From Mycetocola manganoxydans (GTDB lineage: Bacteria; Actinomycetota; Actinomycetes; Actinomycetales; Microbacteriaceae): a DNA stretch of 64,000 bases. The stretch is from NCBI RefSeq assembly GCF_003667545.1, contig NZ_RCUV01000008.1, forward strand, positions 170,604 through 234,603. Reading direction: 5' to 3'. Shown here piece by piece: positions 18,846-27,568 of this stretch; position 1 is the stretch's first letter, and every line of letters starts with the position of its first letter. The notes under the pieces were generated by a model that saw only the letters and a list, made by a program, of their open reading frames with translations, searched no databases and had not been told where the DNA came from. The position numbers and the translations under genes are program-made.

Positions 18846-19946
18846 ATGTCACCAGCTCCCCCAACGGCGGTCGTCCGCACCGGAACGCGAATCAAGGCGT
18901 TGCTCACTCACCCCCGGTTGTTGCTGTCGGTGAAGACCGCTGTCGCGGTCGGGATCGCCTGGATCGTGGCACCTCTCGTTCCGGGTGTTGCCGATGAGTA
19001 CCCGTATTACGCCCCTCTCGGTGCCCTGATCAGCATGTCGCCGACACTGATGAGTTCGGTCCGACGGGGCGCCGAGACGCTCGCGGGGCTCGCCATCGGA
19101 ATCGTTCTCGCGGGTGCGGTGATCATCTTCTCCTCACCCAACGTGATCACGATCTCGCTCGTCGTCGGTGCAGGCATGCTCGTCGCCGGCAGCCGTTACC
19201 TCACAACAGGCGGCGAGTACGTCCCCGTCGCCGCGCTCTTCGTGCTGATCATCGGTGGGCAGAACGCCGACGAGTACTCCATCGGCTACCTGGTGCAGAT
19301 GAGCGTGGGGATCGCCGTCGGGCTCCTCGTCAACACCCTCGTTCTCCCTCCGCTCAATTTCAGTGCCGCCGTGCTCCAGCTCACCCAGTTCCGTTCCGAG
19401 CTCGCCAACCACCTGGACGACATCAGCAACGCTCTCATCGAGAGCTGGCCACCCGAGCACGAGGAGTGGGCGAACCGGGCAGGCACGCTTGCCGAGACGG
19501 CCGACCGGGTGCGTGGTGCCGTCGGCCACGCCGACGAGAGCCGCAAGTTCAACCCGCGGGCCAGGCTCCACCGCCGGGACCTCGAGAAGGACTACCAGGA
19601 CCTCGCAGACCTCGAGTCGATCACCTTTCACGTGCGGAGCCTCGGCAAGGTTCTCGCGGCCGCGATCTGGGACGGGCCGATCCCGGCCGAACTGCCCGAA
19701 TCTCTCCGGAAGCCGATGAGCGACACCGTCCACGCTGTCGCCGAGGTTCTTCGGTTGCGCAACGCCGGTGACTCCATCGACGAAGCCGTCGCCGCCGCAG
19801 ACGAATCGCTGCGGGTTCTCCTCGAAGCGCTTGACGCGCAGCGCGACCTGGACCCGTCGTCGCTCAGCCCATCGGCATCCGTCGCAATGGACCTGCGCCG
19901 GATCCTCGCGATCATCGAAGAGTCGGCTGACGTCACCCAGACGTAG
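18846..19946 (+). CDS. FUSC/aromatic acid exporter-like membrane protein
   Basis: A 366-residue protein with an N-terminal half of about six membrane spans (LLLSVKTAVAVGIAWIVAPLVPG, YYAPLGALISMSPT) and a soluble C-terminal half rich in charged helices. This is the FUSC/ArAE layout of proteins proposed to export aromatic acids or other toxic anions. It is shorter than the duplicated proteobacterial forms. The ATG at 18846 gives the expected N terminus; the longer frame overlaps the acetyltransferase gene. It is convergent with the LacI gene, six bases apart. Confidence 0.8.
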   Translation: MSPAPPTAVVRTGTRIKALLTHPRLLLSVKTAVAVGIAWIVAPLVPGVADEYPYYAPLGALISMSPTLMSSVRRGAETLAGLAIGIVLAGAVIIFSSPNVITISLVVGAGMLVAGSRYLTTGGEYVPVAALFVLIIGGQNADEYSIGYLVQMSVGIAVGLLVNTLVLPPLNFSAAVLQLTQFRSELANHLDDISNALIESWPPEHEEWANRAGTLAETADRVRGAVGHADESRKFNPRARLHRRDLEKDYQDLADLESITFHVRSLGKVLAAAIWDGPIPAELPESLRKPMSDTVHAVAEVLRLRNAGDSIDEAVAAADESLRVLLEALDAQRDLDPSSLSPSASVAMDLRRILAIIEESADVTQT

Positions 19947-19952
19947 CCCGTC

Positions 19953-21029
19953 TCAGGACGGTGCGGGCCCCGTCGTGTCACCCGGCTGGAAGCGCACGTC
20001 AAACGTCACCGGCTCGGGCGACCCACCGGCGAGCATCTCGACGATCGCGCGGCCGGCCGCAGCACCCTTGCCCTGTGACGGCTGCCACACCGTCGTCAGT
20101 GACCGCTCGAGACCTTCGACACGGATGCCGTCGAATCCGACGACGCTGAGATCCTCCGGTACCCGGAGCCCCAGCTCCTCCGCCGCGGCGAGGACGCCGG
20201 CGGCAAGAAGATCGCTCTGCGCCAGGATCGCGGTCGGGCGATCGGCGGGGGGCACGTCGAGGAGCACGAGGGCTGCTTCACGGCCGGCATCACTCCTGCT
20301 GCCGGAGGCGATTCGCCCGCCGATGCCTGGGAACACGCTTCTGGCACCCGCGATGCGCTCGAGGGTTGCCCTGACCGTTGCTGCGGCTTCGCGTTCGGCG
20401 GTCAGGGGACCCGGTGTGCTGTCCCGGTCAATCGGGAGGGTGATGATCGCTGCGCGAGTGTGGCCGAGCTCTCTCAGATGTTCAGCGAGCAGGCGGACAC
20501 CGCCCCGGTTGTCGACGCCGATCGTGTGGACCGCGGCATCCTCTTCCCCTTCGATCTGCACCATCGGAATGTTGCGGCGCCGCAGCAGGTCGAGCGTCGA
20601 GATCGTGTCGACGTTGCAGCCAACGAGGACGACGGCATCGACGGGGGCATCCTTCACACTCAGCTGCCCGTCGCTCACGTCGGGGATGAGGAGCAGGCCC
20701 GCACCGATCGCACTGATCTCCTCCGCAAGTCCGTCGAGGGTCTGGATCAGGACGGGATCGCGGAACGAGACCCCGATTCGCGCGGGAATGAGCGCGCCGA
20801 TGATGCCGCTTCGACCCCGACGCAGGGACTGCGCGAGCGGGTCCGGGCCGCCATAACCGAGTTCAGCGGCCGCGGCGAGAACCTTGGCGCGGGTATCGTC
20901 CGAGACCGGCCCGTGCCCGCTGAACGCGAGCGACGCCGTCGACGGAGATACTCCGGCCCGACTCGCAACAGCGGCGAGAGTCGGGCGGGCCTCTGTCCGG
21001 TCGCCGGATGCCGCTCGGTCGCGATTCAT
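19953..21029 (-). CDS. LacI family transcriptional regulator
   Basis: A 358-residue DNA-binding regulator. The LacI helix-turn-helix is at about residues 17-38 (TLAAVASRAGVSPSTASLAFSG), followed by the hinge (LAQSLRRGRSGIIGALIPA) and a periplasmic-binding-protein-like effector domain (VLVGCN, GVDNRGG, SVVGFDGI). It is divergent from an MFS transporter. The intergenic region contains a 12-base palindrome with a central CG, so the natural reading is that it controls the transporter and itself. The effector is unknown. Confidence 0.92.
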   Translation of the reverse strand: MNRDRAASGDRTEARPTLAAVASRAGVSPSTASLAFSGHGPVSDDTRAKVLAAAAELGYGGPDPLAQSLRRGRSGIIGALIPARIGVSFRDPVLIQTLDGLAEEISAIGAGLLLIPDVSDGQLSVKDAPVDAVVLVGCNVDTISTLDLLRRRNIPMVQIEGEEDAAVHTIGVDNRGGVRLLAEHLRELGHTRAAIITLPIDRDSTPGPLTAEREAAATVRATLERIAGARSVFPGIGGRIASGSRSDAGREAALVLLDVPPADRPTAILAQSDLLAAGVLAAAEELGLRVPEDLSVVGFDGIRVEGLERSLTTVWQPSQGKGAAAGRAIVEMLAGGSPEPVTFDVRFQPGDTTGPAPS

Positions 21030-21110
21030 GAGCTCCCCGGTGTGGTGGGCCGCGGCGCTGGTGCGCCTTGACCGTAATGGGTGGTCTCGGCTAGCTTAGC
21101 GACGTCGGCT

Positions 21111-21122
21111 CGAATCGATTCG
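21111..21122. promoter_or_regulatory. Candidate LacI-family operator
   Basis: CGAATCGATTCG is a perfect 12-base palindrome with a central CG step, as LacI-family operators have. It sits 40 bases upstream of the MFS start and 82 bases upstream of the divergent regulator. Confidence 0.5.
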
Positions 21123-21161
21123 GCTTCTTTTCCTTTTCCGCGAACCGACATTCGAAGTGAC

Positions 21162-22412
21162 ATGACCTCCCCTCTCGTGCCCGCAGCATCCGCTCTTCGT
21201 CCTCGCAATGAGCTCGCCGCCTGGCGAAACGCTATCTTCGTGATCTTCACGCTTTCCGGCCTGAGCATCGCGACCTGGGCGGCGCGGCTGCCGGAGATCA
21301 AGGCGAACCTCGACGTCACGACCGGGTCGATCGGCATCCTCATTCTGGGAATGAGCGCCGGTTCGATCCTCGGGCTCATGGCCTCGGCCTGGCTGATGGC
21401 CCGGATGGGCGCGCGCTCCGGAATGGTCCTCTCCCTGAGCTTCGTCGCCGTAGGACTCGTCCTCATCGGAATCGGTGCCGGCATCGTGTTCTCGCCTGTG
21501 CTCGTCTTCGTCGGCCTCGCGCTGTTCGGCTTCGGCAACGGAAGTGTCGACGTCATGATGAACGTCGAAGGCGCTGCTGCTGAAACCGAGCTGGGCAAGA
21601 CGGTGCTTCCGCTGATGCACGCGTGCTTCAGTCTCGGAACCGTGATCGGAGCCGGGATCGGTGCCGCGGCATCCGCTCTGCAGATCGGGGTGGCCTGGCA
21701 CGCCATCGCCATGGCGGTGATCATCGCCGTCGCCGCCGTCATTGCCGTGCGGTTCGTCCCGGTGCGCGAGGAGCTGGGCGACGAGACGGCACCGCACGCA
21801 AGCAAGCCGGACTGGAAGGCACGACTCAAGGACAACCTCTCGGTGTGGGCAGACCTGCGGCTCATCCTCATCGGCGTGATCATGCTCGGAATGGCCTTCG
21901 CCGAGGGAAGCGCGAACGACTGGCTCGCCCTCGCCGCCGTCGAGGGACACGGGCTGTCAGAGCCCACCGGTGCGATCGTGTTCGGAGTGTTCGTGTCGGC
22001 GATGACCGTCGGGCGTGTGGCCGGCGGCCCGCTCATCGACCGCTTCGGTCGCGTCAGAGTGCTTCAGGTATCGGCTGTATCGGCCATGGCCGGTCTGCTG
22101 ATCTTCATTCTGGGCACGGACCTCTGGCTCATCATTCTCGGCACGGCACTCTGGGGCCTCGGAAGTGCGCTCGGGTTCCCGCTCGGGATGTCGGCTGCCG
22201 CTGAAGGCAAGAATGCTGCGGCGCGCGTGAGTGCTGTCGCGATGATCGGATACCTGGCGTTCCTCGTCGGTCCGCCGCTGATCGGACTCCTCGGCGACGC
22301 CGTCGGTCTGCTCAACGCCCTGTTCGTCGTGCTCGTGCTCGTGGTGCTGTCCGGGCTGGCCTCCCCCGCTGCGCGAGAGCGCGAAGCGAAGCTTCGCTCT
22401 CGAGCGGATTGA
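21162..22412 (+). CDS. MFS transporter
   Basis: A 416-residue membrane protein with about twelve hydrophobic segments. It begins AWRNAIFVIFTLSGLSIATWAARLPEIKANLDV and has LMARMGARSGM between spans 2 and 3, resembling the YbjJ-type MFS branch. It is probably regulated by the divergent LacI protein. The ATG at 21162 gives the expected N terminus. The last dozen residues (REREAKLRSRAD) are encoded by the first copy of a 53-base repeat, so the native C terminus has been altered or extended by that repeat. Confidence 0.9.
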   Translation: MTSPLVPAASALRPRNELAAWRNAIFVIFTLSGLSIATWAARLPEIKANLDVTTGSIGILILGMSAGSILGLMASAWLMARMGARSGMVLSLSFVAVGLVLIGIGAGIVFSPVLVFVGLALFGFGNGSVDVMMNVEGAAAETELGKTVLPLMHACFSLGTVIGAGIGAAASALQIGVAWHAIAMAVIIAVAAVIAVRFVPVREELGDETAPHASKPDWKARLKDNLSVWADLRLILIGVIMLGMAFAEGSANDWLALAAVEGHGLSEPTGAIVFGVFVSAMTVGRVAGGPLIDRFGRVRVLQVSAVSAMAGLLIFILGTDLWLIILGTALWGLGSALGFPLGMSAAAEGKNAAARVSAVAMIGYLAFLVGPPLIGLLGDAVGLLNALFVVLVLVVLSGLASPAAREREAKLRSRAD

Positions 22413-22503
22413 GCGGCGCGGCACGCTTGCCGCGACAGTCGAAATCAGAAAGCGCGAAGCGAAGCTTCGCTCTCGAGCGGATTGAGCGGCGCGGCACGCT
22501 TGC
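22378..22503. repeat. Two direct copies of a 53-base repeat with internal palindrome
   Basis: Copies lie at 22378-22430 and 22451-22503 and look identical. Each contains the 14-base palindrome AGCGAAGCTTCGCT and a shared tail running to GCACGCTTGC. The first copy covers the 3' end and stop codon of the MFS gene. I see no other copy in the window. Confidence 0.85.
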
Positions 22504-22510
22504 ATCCTGT

Positions 22511-22662
22511 GCCGGCTCATCGGTCCCTTATGCGCGAAACGCGGGCTGAAACCCGACATAGCGGACCGATGAACGCGCCCGCCCCGCATGGCGCCGGTTC
22601 ATCGGTCCCTTATGCCCGAAACGCGGGCCGAAACCCGACATACCGGACCGACGAACGCGCCC
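22511..22662. repeat. Two copies of a 70-base palindromic repeat
   Basis: Copies at 22511-22580 and 22593-22662 differ at only a few positions. Each is itself an inverted repeat: TCATCGGTCC near one end pairs with GGACCGATGA near the other, and TATG pairs with CATA inside, leaving a loop rich in GAAACGCGGG. This is the architecture of REP/MITE-like intergenic elements. Confidence 0.85.
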
Positions 22663-22680
22663 CGCGGCATCCGCGCACCG

Positions 22681-22739
22681 TTCAGGTGTCACTAACGAGC
22701 GCCAAACCGCCCGAAAACGGTGCGTTAGCGACAAGTGAA
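22681..22739. repeat. Long imperfect hairpin upstream of nucS
   Basis: TTCAGGTGTCACTAACG (22681-22697) pairs with CGTTAGCGACAAGTGAA (22723-22739) with three mismatches, and ACCG...CGGT extends the stem inside. It follows the two repeat families above and precedes nucS by about 60 bases. Confidence 0.6.
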
Positions 22740-22797
22740 CGTCCCGGCGACCTCCCCGGGGCGCTGGCTCACAGACATCCCGGGCTACACTCGTCGA

Positions 22798-23493
22798 GTG
22801 CGTTTGGTGATTGCGAAGTGTTCCGTTGACTATGCCGGTCGGCTCTCCGCTCACCTACCCCTCGCCACGCGCCTGCTCATGCTCAAGAGCGACGGAAGCC
22901 TTCTGGTGCACTCCGACGGCGGCAGCTACAAGCCACTCAACTGGATGAGCCCGCCATGCACGCTGAGCGTCGTCGAACCCGACGAAGACCAGACGGATGC
23001 CGGCATCACGCAACTCTGGAAAGTCACCCACGCGAAAACGGGCGACCAGCTCATCGTGTCGGTGTACGAGGTCTTCTCGGACTCCGAGCACGAGTTCGGC
23101 GTCGACCCCGGACTGCAGAAAGACGGCGTCGAGGCTCACCTGCAGAAGCTCCTCGCCGAGCAGATCGAGCTTCTCGGTGATGGACACACGCTCGTGCGTC
23201 GTGAGTTCATGACCGCCATCGGACCGGTCGATATTCTTGCGCGCGACGAAGCCGGGGCATCCGTCGCCGTCGAGTTGAAACGTCGCGGAGACATCGACGG
23301 CGTCGAGCAGCTCACCCGGTACCTCGAGCTCATGAACCGCGACCCTCACCTCGCCCCAGTTCGGGGAGTCTTCGCTGCCCAGGAGATCAAGCCACAGGCG
23401 CGAACCCTCGCCGAAGACCGCGGCATCCGCTGCCTCGTGCTCGATTACGACGCGATGCGAGGCCTTGACAACGCAGACGGTCGACTGTTCTGA
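22798..23493 (+). CDS. nucS: Endonuclease NucS (EndoMS), mismatch-specific
   Basis: A 231-residue nuclease that cuts both strands at mismatches. It carries out the non-canonical mismatch repair of actinobacteria, which lack MutS/MutL. The N terminus [20 protein letters not shown] and the PLNWMSPPC block match the DNA-binding domain. The nuclease core is visible as [23 protein letters not shown], with the catalytic Asp, Glu and Lys. It ends in GRLF, a plausible beta-clamp-binding tail. GTG 22798 gives the family N terminus; the upstream ATG at 22735 does not. Confidence 0.95.
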   Translation: MRLVIAKCSVDYAGRLSAHLPLATRLLMLKSDGSLLVHSDGGSYKPLNWMSPPCTLSVVEPDEDQTDAGITQLWKVTHAKTGDQLIVSVYEVFSDSEHEFGVDPGLQKDGVEAHLQKLLAEQIELLGDGHTLVRREFMTAIGPVDILARDEAGASVAVELKRRGDIDGVEQLTRYLELMNRDPHLAPVRGVFAAQEIKPQARTLAEDRGIRCLVLDYDAMRGLDNADGRLF

Positions 23494-23556
23494 TGAGTGC
23501 CCGGTTCCGCCGGGAATTGTCGAGTGGATCGCCAAACTGCCTACTATGGAGTTCCT

Positions 23557-24261
23557 ATGTCTATTTCATCTCCTGAACTGACGAGCACGGGATCGATCGT
23601 CGTCAACCGCACCTGGTCGACGATCCTCTTCGACCTCGACGGCACGATCACGGATTCAGCACCCGGCATCACCGCACGCCTCGCGAAGATGTTCGCAGCG
23701 CTCGGCCTGCCGGTGCCCTCAGAAGAGGAACTGCTCCACTGGGTCGGGCCCCCCATGCTCGAGTCACTCGAACTCCGCGCCGGCATGACGCCGACCGAGG
23801 CGTTCGACGCCCTGCTCGTCTACCGCTCCATCTCGGACGAGGACGGCCCCTGGTCGGGTTCGGCCGTCTACCCGGGGATGGCAGGCCTGATCAAGCAGGT
23901 CGCCGCAAGCGGCATCCCGACGGCGATCGCGAGCAGCAAGCCGGAGTCCCAGATCCACGCCGTGCTCGACCACTTCGGGCTGAGCGAGTACTTCACCATC
24001 ATCTGCGGCGCGTCAGAAGACGAAACCCGCAGCGCGAAAGCGGATGTCATCGCTGAGGCGATCACGCGCCTCAACGCCCAGGGCATCGACACCACCCACA
24101 GCGTGCTCGTCGGTGACCGCCACCACGACGTGGAAGGCGCAGCCGTCCACGGCATCCCGACCATCATGGTCGAGTGGGGCTACGGTTCCCCCGCTGAAGC
24201 GACCCACGCCATGGCCGTCGTGCACTCGACCGACCAGCTCTCCAAACTGCTTCTGGGCTGA
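23557..24261 (+). CDS. HAD family hydrolase (phosphoglycolate-phosphatase-like)
   Basis: A 234-residue phosphatase of the haloacid dehalogenase superfamily. Motif I is FDLDGTITDS (nucleophile and acid/base Asp), motif II is IASSKPE, and motifs III/IV are KADVI and LVGDRHHDVEGA. A helical cap lies between motifs I and II, as in the Gph/PpaX group. The ATG at 23557 has GGAG about five bases upstream. The sequence resembles phosphoglycolate or pyrophosphate phosphatases; the exact substrate is open. Confidence 0.9.
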   Translation: MSISSPELTSTGSIVVNRTWSTILFDLDGTITDSAPGITARLAKMFAALGLPVPSEEELLHWVGPPMLESLELRAGMTPTEAFDALLVYRSISDEDGPWSGSAVYPGMAGLIKQVAASGIPTAIASSKPESQIHAVLDHFGLSEYFTIICGASEDETRSAKADVIAEAITRLNAQGIDTTHSVLVGDRHHDVEGAAVHGIPTIMVEWGYGSPAEATHAMAVVHSTDQLSKLLLG

Positions 24262-24308
24262 GACCGGCTCTCGGCGAGATCCCACCGCTGGCCCATAGGC
24301 TGGATGCC

Positions 24309-25592
24309 ATGACTGACGGACTCTGGTGGCTCCCGTCCCTCATCGTGTTCGGCACGGCCGGTCTCGCCGTGTTCGTCATGGTGCGCGTGACGGCAGCACG
24401 ACGCCGACGACTCGCAACCGGGACCCACGACACCCTGGCCGCCCTCGAGCAGCAGGCGGGAGTCGCGCTCGTGCGCACTGACGACCTCGTCCGGTCCGCC
24501 GAGGACGAGGTCGATTTCGCCTCGGCGCAGTTCGGGGAGGCCGCTGCCGCCGATTTCGCGCGCGCCGTGGCATCCGCTCGCGACCAGTTGCGAGAGGCCT
24601 TCCAGCTTCACCAGCAGCTCGCCGACGCCGTTCCCGACAGCGAATCGCAGCGCCGGCGCTGGAATTCACGCATTCTCGAGCTGTGCACGTCGGTCGACCG
24701 CACCCTGAGCGAACACACCCGGCAGCTCGACGAACGGCGCGCCGTGGAGCGGAACGCTCCCGATCTCGTCGCTGAGTTGCGGCGGTCGATCGACGCAACC
24801 GAGAAGCGCGTCGAGGAAGCCGGGCCGATCCTCGAACGGCTGGCCTCGAGCTACGCTCCCGGGACATTCATCGCGGTGTCGGATGCCACGGGCCGCGCGC
24901 ACGACTCCCTCGCGGCCGCGCGCGCTGCCCTCGCCCAGGCGGAGCTCCGGGTATCCGCACGCGAGAGCGCCGCCCAGGCTCTCGACACCGCCTCGCAGCA
25001 CCTCCTCACCGCGCGGCACGCGCTCGACAGTGTGTCACGGACGGCATCAGGACTCGACGCCGCAGCAGCCGAGCTCGCCGCTGCCGTCGCCCGCGTTCAG
25101 GCGACGGTCGACGACGCGAGACGCCGTCGGGACGCGAGCGAAGTGCCCGAAGCCGTCGACGAGCTCACAGCCGGAATCGATCTCGCCACGGCGGCACTGA
25201 CCCGCGCGAGCGACCGCACGGAGCTGCCCGATCCGCTCGACCGGCTCGACACCCTCCGCGAGGCCGAAGACCGGCTCGACGCCGCTCTCTCGAGCGCTCG
25301 GAGCCGCCAGCAGCGTATCGAATCGGCACGTGAAGCACTGAGAGGTGCGCTTTTCTCCGCCCGCAGCCACCTCGATGTCGCCGCGACGTTCATCGCCGAG
25401 CACCGCTCACGCGTGGGCCCGGATGCTCGCACCCGGCTCGCGGAGGCGGAACGCCAGCTGGCCCTCGCCCAGGCGGCCGACGACCCGGTCGACGCGCTCG
25501 ACATCGCTCGCAGGGTGTCGCGACTCGCTCAGGATGCTGATGCTCTCGCCCGCTATGACGCAGGCCCCAGGACCGCTCCATACAAGCGCTGA
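24309..25592 (+). CDS. Membrane-anchored coiled-coil protein resembling the C-terminal half of TPM-domain proteins
   Basis: A 427-residue protein with one N-terminal membrane segment (LWWLPSLIVFGTAGLAVFVMV) followed by about 390 residues of mostly helical, Ala/Glu/Arg-rich sequence. The region LVRTDDLVRSAEDEVDFASA...FGEAAAADFARAV resembles, from memory, the C-terminal part of long actinobacterial TPM-domain proteins, which have an N-terminal extracytoplasmic TPM domain before the membrane span. Here that domain is absent: the gene starts directly at the span, 47 bases after the HAD stop codon. The function of the coiled-coil region is not known. Confidence 0.7.
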   Translation: MTDGLWWLPSLIVFGTAGLAVFVMVRVTAARRRRLATGTHDTLAALEQQAGVALVRTDDLVRSAEDEVDFASAQFGEAAAADFARAVASARDQLREAFQLHQQLADAVPDSESQRRRWNSRILELCTSVDRTLSEHTRQLDERRAVERNAPDLVAELRRSIDATEKRVEEAGPILERLASSYAPGTFIAVSDATGRAHDSLAAARAALAQAELRVSARESAAQALDTASQHLLTARHALDSVSRTASGLDAAAAELAAAVARVQATVDDARRRRDASEVPEAVDELTAGIDLATAALTRASDRTELPDPLDRLDTLREAEDRLDAALSSARSRQQRIESAREALRGALFSARSHLDVAATFIAEHRSRVGPDARTRLAEAERQLALAQAADDPVDALDIARRVSRLAQDADALARYDAGPRTAPYKR

Positions 25593-25623
25593 TCCGCACG
25601 CCACAGTCGTGCGATGCCGAAAC

Positions 25624-26730
25624 CTAGAGGTTGACGCCTCGCGCGGCCATGTACGGCACCGGGTTCGTGAAGTTGCCGCCGAGGCGGATCTTGAGGTCGA
25701 GGTGGCAACCACTCACGACGCCGGTGGCACCGACACTCGCGACGACGGTCCCTGCTTCGACGAGCTGGCCGACCGATACCTTGAACGATCCGCTCTGCAC
25801 GTGGCCGTAAATCGACTCGACTCCACCGCCATGGTCGACGATGACGCGCTGACCGTACGCTCCGCCTGAACCGGTGAAGGTGACCCGGCCGGCAGAGACC
25901 GCCTTGATCGGGGTGCCGCAACCGGCACCGAAGTCGACGCCGTCGTGGAAGGAGTTGGAGCATCCGGCACCGTTGCAGATGAGTCCGCGTGGGCCGTAGT
26001 GCGACGAGATACCGGCGTTGAGCGGCTTGATCCAGGTGCTGCTGCGAGTGGCGAGGAACGCAGACAGGTCGGTGTCGTTGGCGTTGTAGACGTAGGCTCC
26101 GGACGAACCTCCGCGACCGGCGGCGAGCTTGGCGGCCTGCTTTGCTGCCTCGGCTGCAGCCTTCGCTGCTTCGGCTGCGCGAAGCTCCTCGGCGGAGGTG
26201 GCTGAGTAGCCGTCACGAGCGAGAGCGGGGCGGCTCCAGTTGGCCACGGTCAGCGACTGGGCGCCGGTGTCGTGAATCGGCGCGATCGCGGCGGAATCCT
26301 CGCTCGTGAATGCATAGGCAGGGAGAGCGACGGTTCCGAAGATTCCCGGAACAGCGATCGCGACGATGAGCATGGACCGGATCGACTTCCAGCGCGAGGG
26401 CCGCGATACGGACCGGGCGGATGTCGTCGGGGGCGTCGCGGCGACACGTGCTGCCAGTCGCGCCCGGGTCGGCGCGGGTGCGGCGACGGGGATCTCGGGA
26501 GCGGGGAGTTCAGGGGCGACCGGGTTCGCCGCAGCCTCGATCTCGACGACAATCGCGGGCTCATCGGGCGTTCCTGCCGCCGGAATGACCTCTACGGTCT
26601 CGGAGACGCCGGTCGCTGCAGCGGACCGTGCGTTGCGCAGGCTCCGACGGGTCGGAAGCGCTTCGGGAGTATCGGGAGTGGAGTCGCTGCCGCTGGCCGT
26701 GTCTGGCTTTCGGCTGGTCTCGTCACTCAT
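25624..26730 (-). CDS. M23 family peptidase (LytM domain), membrane-anchored
   Basis: A 368-residue envelope protein. A Pro/Ala-rich cytoplasmic region (1-120) precedes a membrane segment (SMLIVAIAVPGIFGTVALPAYAF), an Ala/Lys helix (AAEAAKAAAEAAKQAAKLAA), and a LytM domain from about residue 245: SSHYGPRG, FHDGVDFGAGCGTPI (the HxxxD zinc ligands) and YGHVQSG. The final motif reads GCHLDLKI where active enzymes have HLH, so the second His, normally a zinc ligand, is Asp. The protein may be catalytically altered or serve as a regulator. The start at 26730 has GGAG nine bases upstream. Confidence 0.85.
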   Translation of the reverse strand: MSDETSRKPDTASGSDSTPDTPEALPTRRSLRNARSAAATGVSETVEVIPAAGTPDEPAIVVEIEAAANPVAPELPAPEIPVAAPAPTRARLAARVAATPPTTSARSVSRPSRWKSIRSMLIVAIAVPGIFGTVALPAYAFTSEDSAAIAPIHDTGAQSLTVANWSRPALARDGYSATSAEELRAAEAAKAAAEAAKQAAKLAAGRGGSSGAYVYNANDTDLSAFLATRSSTWIKPLNAGISSHYGPRGLICNGAGCSNSFHDGVDFGAGCGTPIKAVSAGRVTFTGSGGAYGQRVIVDHGGGVESIYGHVQSGSFKVSVGQLVEAGTVVASVGATGVVSGCHLDLKIRLGGNFTNPVPYMAARGVNL

Positions 26731-26932
26731 CACAAATATCTCCGGGGGCATTCTCGAACCGGCGGCAAGCATCCGTATTGCGGCACTTTTCTCAGTAGTC
26801 AAGAACGCTGATGTTCGGGTGGGCGGCGGCCTGGTTGCTGCCGGGCCCGGTTTTCGGGTACATCCGAGAGTACTCGATCCTCCCTGAAAGGACACTCCCA
26901 GTTCGGGTGAGCACCCTGTACCGTCGATTTCC

Positions 26933-27454
26933 ATGACCGTAGTCCTGCGTGAACCGACTCTCGAAGACGCTGCTGAGCTCGGTCGCGTGCACCAATTGTG
27001 CTGGGTCGAGACGTACGAAGCGCTCGTTCCTCCGGAGTTCTGGGACCACTCCACCGAAGCCCGGCGGATCGGGATGTGGGAACGGATGCTGCGCCGCAAC
27101 GCCGGCGACCTTCGCCTCGTCCTCGCCGAGGAGGATGGCAGCATCGTCGGGCTTGCCGCCGCGGGCCCCGTCCTGACGCGGGAACACCCCGGGCACGAAC
27201 CAGCAGAGGCTCGTGAGGTTCAGATGCTGTATCTCTTGCGTTCCCGCCACGGCAGCGGAATCGGCCAGCAGTTGCTGGACGCGATTCTGCGGCCGGATGA
27301 GGGGGCGCAACTCTGGGTCGCGGAGCAAAACGAACGAGCAGTGGCGTTCTACCTGCGGAACGGTTTCTCCCCAGACGGCGTTCGCGACGAAGAAGCGCAC
27401 AGGGGAACAGACCTGACCGCGATTCGCCTGGTTCGCCGTTCGAACGGCGGCTGA
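26933..27454 (+). CDS. GNAT family N-acetyltransferase
   Basis: A 173-residue acetyltransferase. The acetyl-CoA-binding loop is RSRHGSGIGQQLLDAIL, preceded by the strand VQMLYLL and followed by LWVAEQNERAVAFYLRNGF, the standard motif B. The N terminus VLREPTLEDAAELGRVHQLCWVETY is typical of small-molecule acetyltransferases. Its promoter must lie in the 202-base gap shared with the divergent M23 gene. The substrate is unknown. Confidence 0.88.
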   Translation: MTVVLREPTLEDAAELGRVHQLCWVETYEALVPPEFWDHSTEARRIGMWERMLRRNAGDLRLVLAEEDGSIVGLAAAGPVLTREHPGHEPAEAREVQMLYLLRSRHGSGIGQQLLDAILRPDEGAQLWVAEQNERAVAFYLRNGFSPDGVRDEEAHRGTDLTAIRLVRRSNGG

Positions 27455-27568
27455 GCTCCGATTCGCCTACCACCTCCGGCGAGGCGACGACGACAGCAGG
27501 CGTCGTGCGGCACGATGAGAGACAGGCGATCGCCGAGAGCTGCCCAGCTCGACCGAGGTGTGGGGACC

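Noticed and set aside
26792..27400. Minus-strand frame opposite the GNAT gene
   Set aside because: No recognisable motifs; the plus strand shows clear acetyl-CoA motifs.
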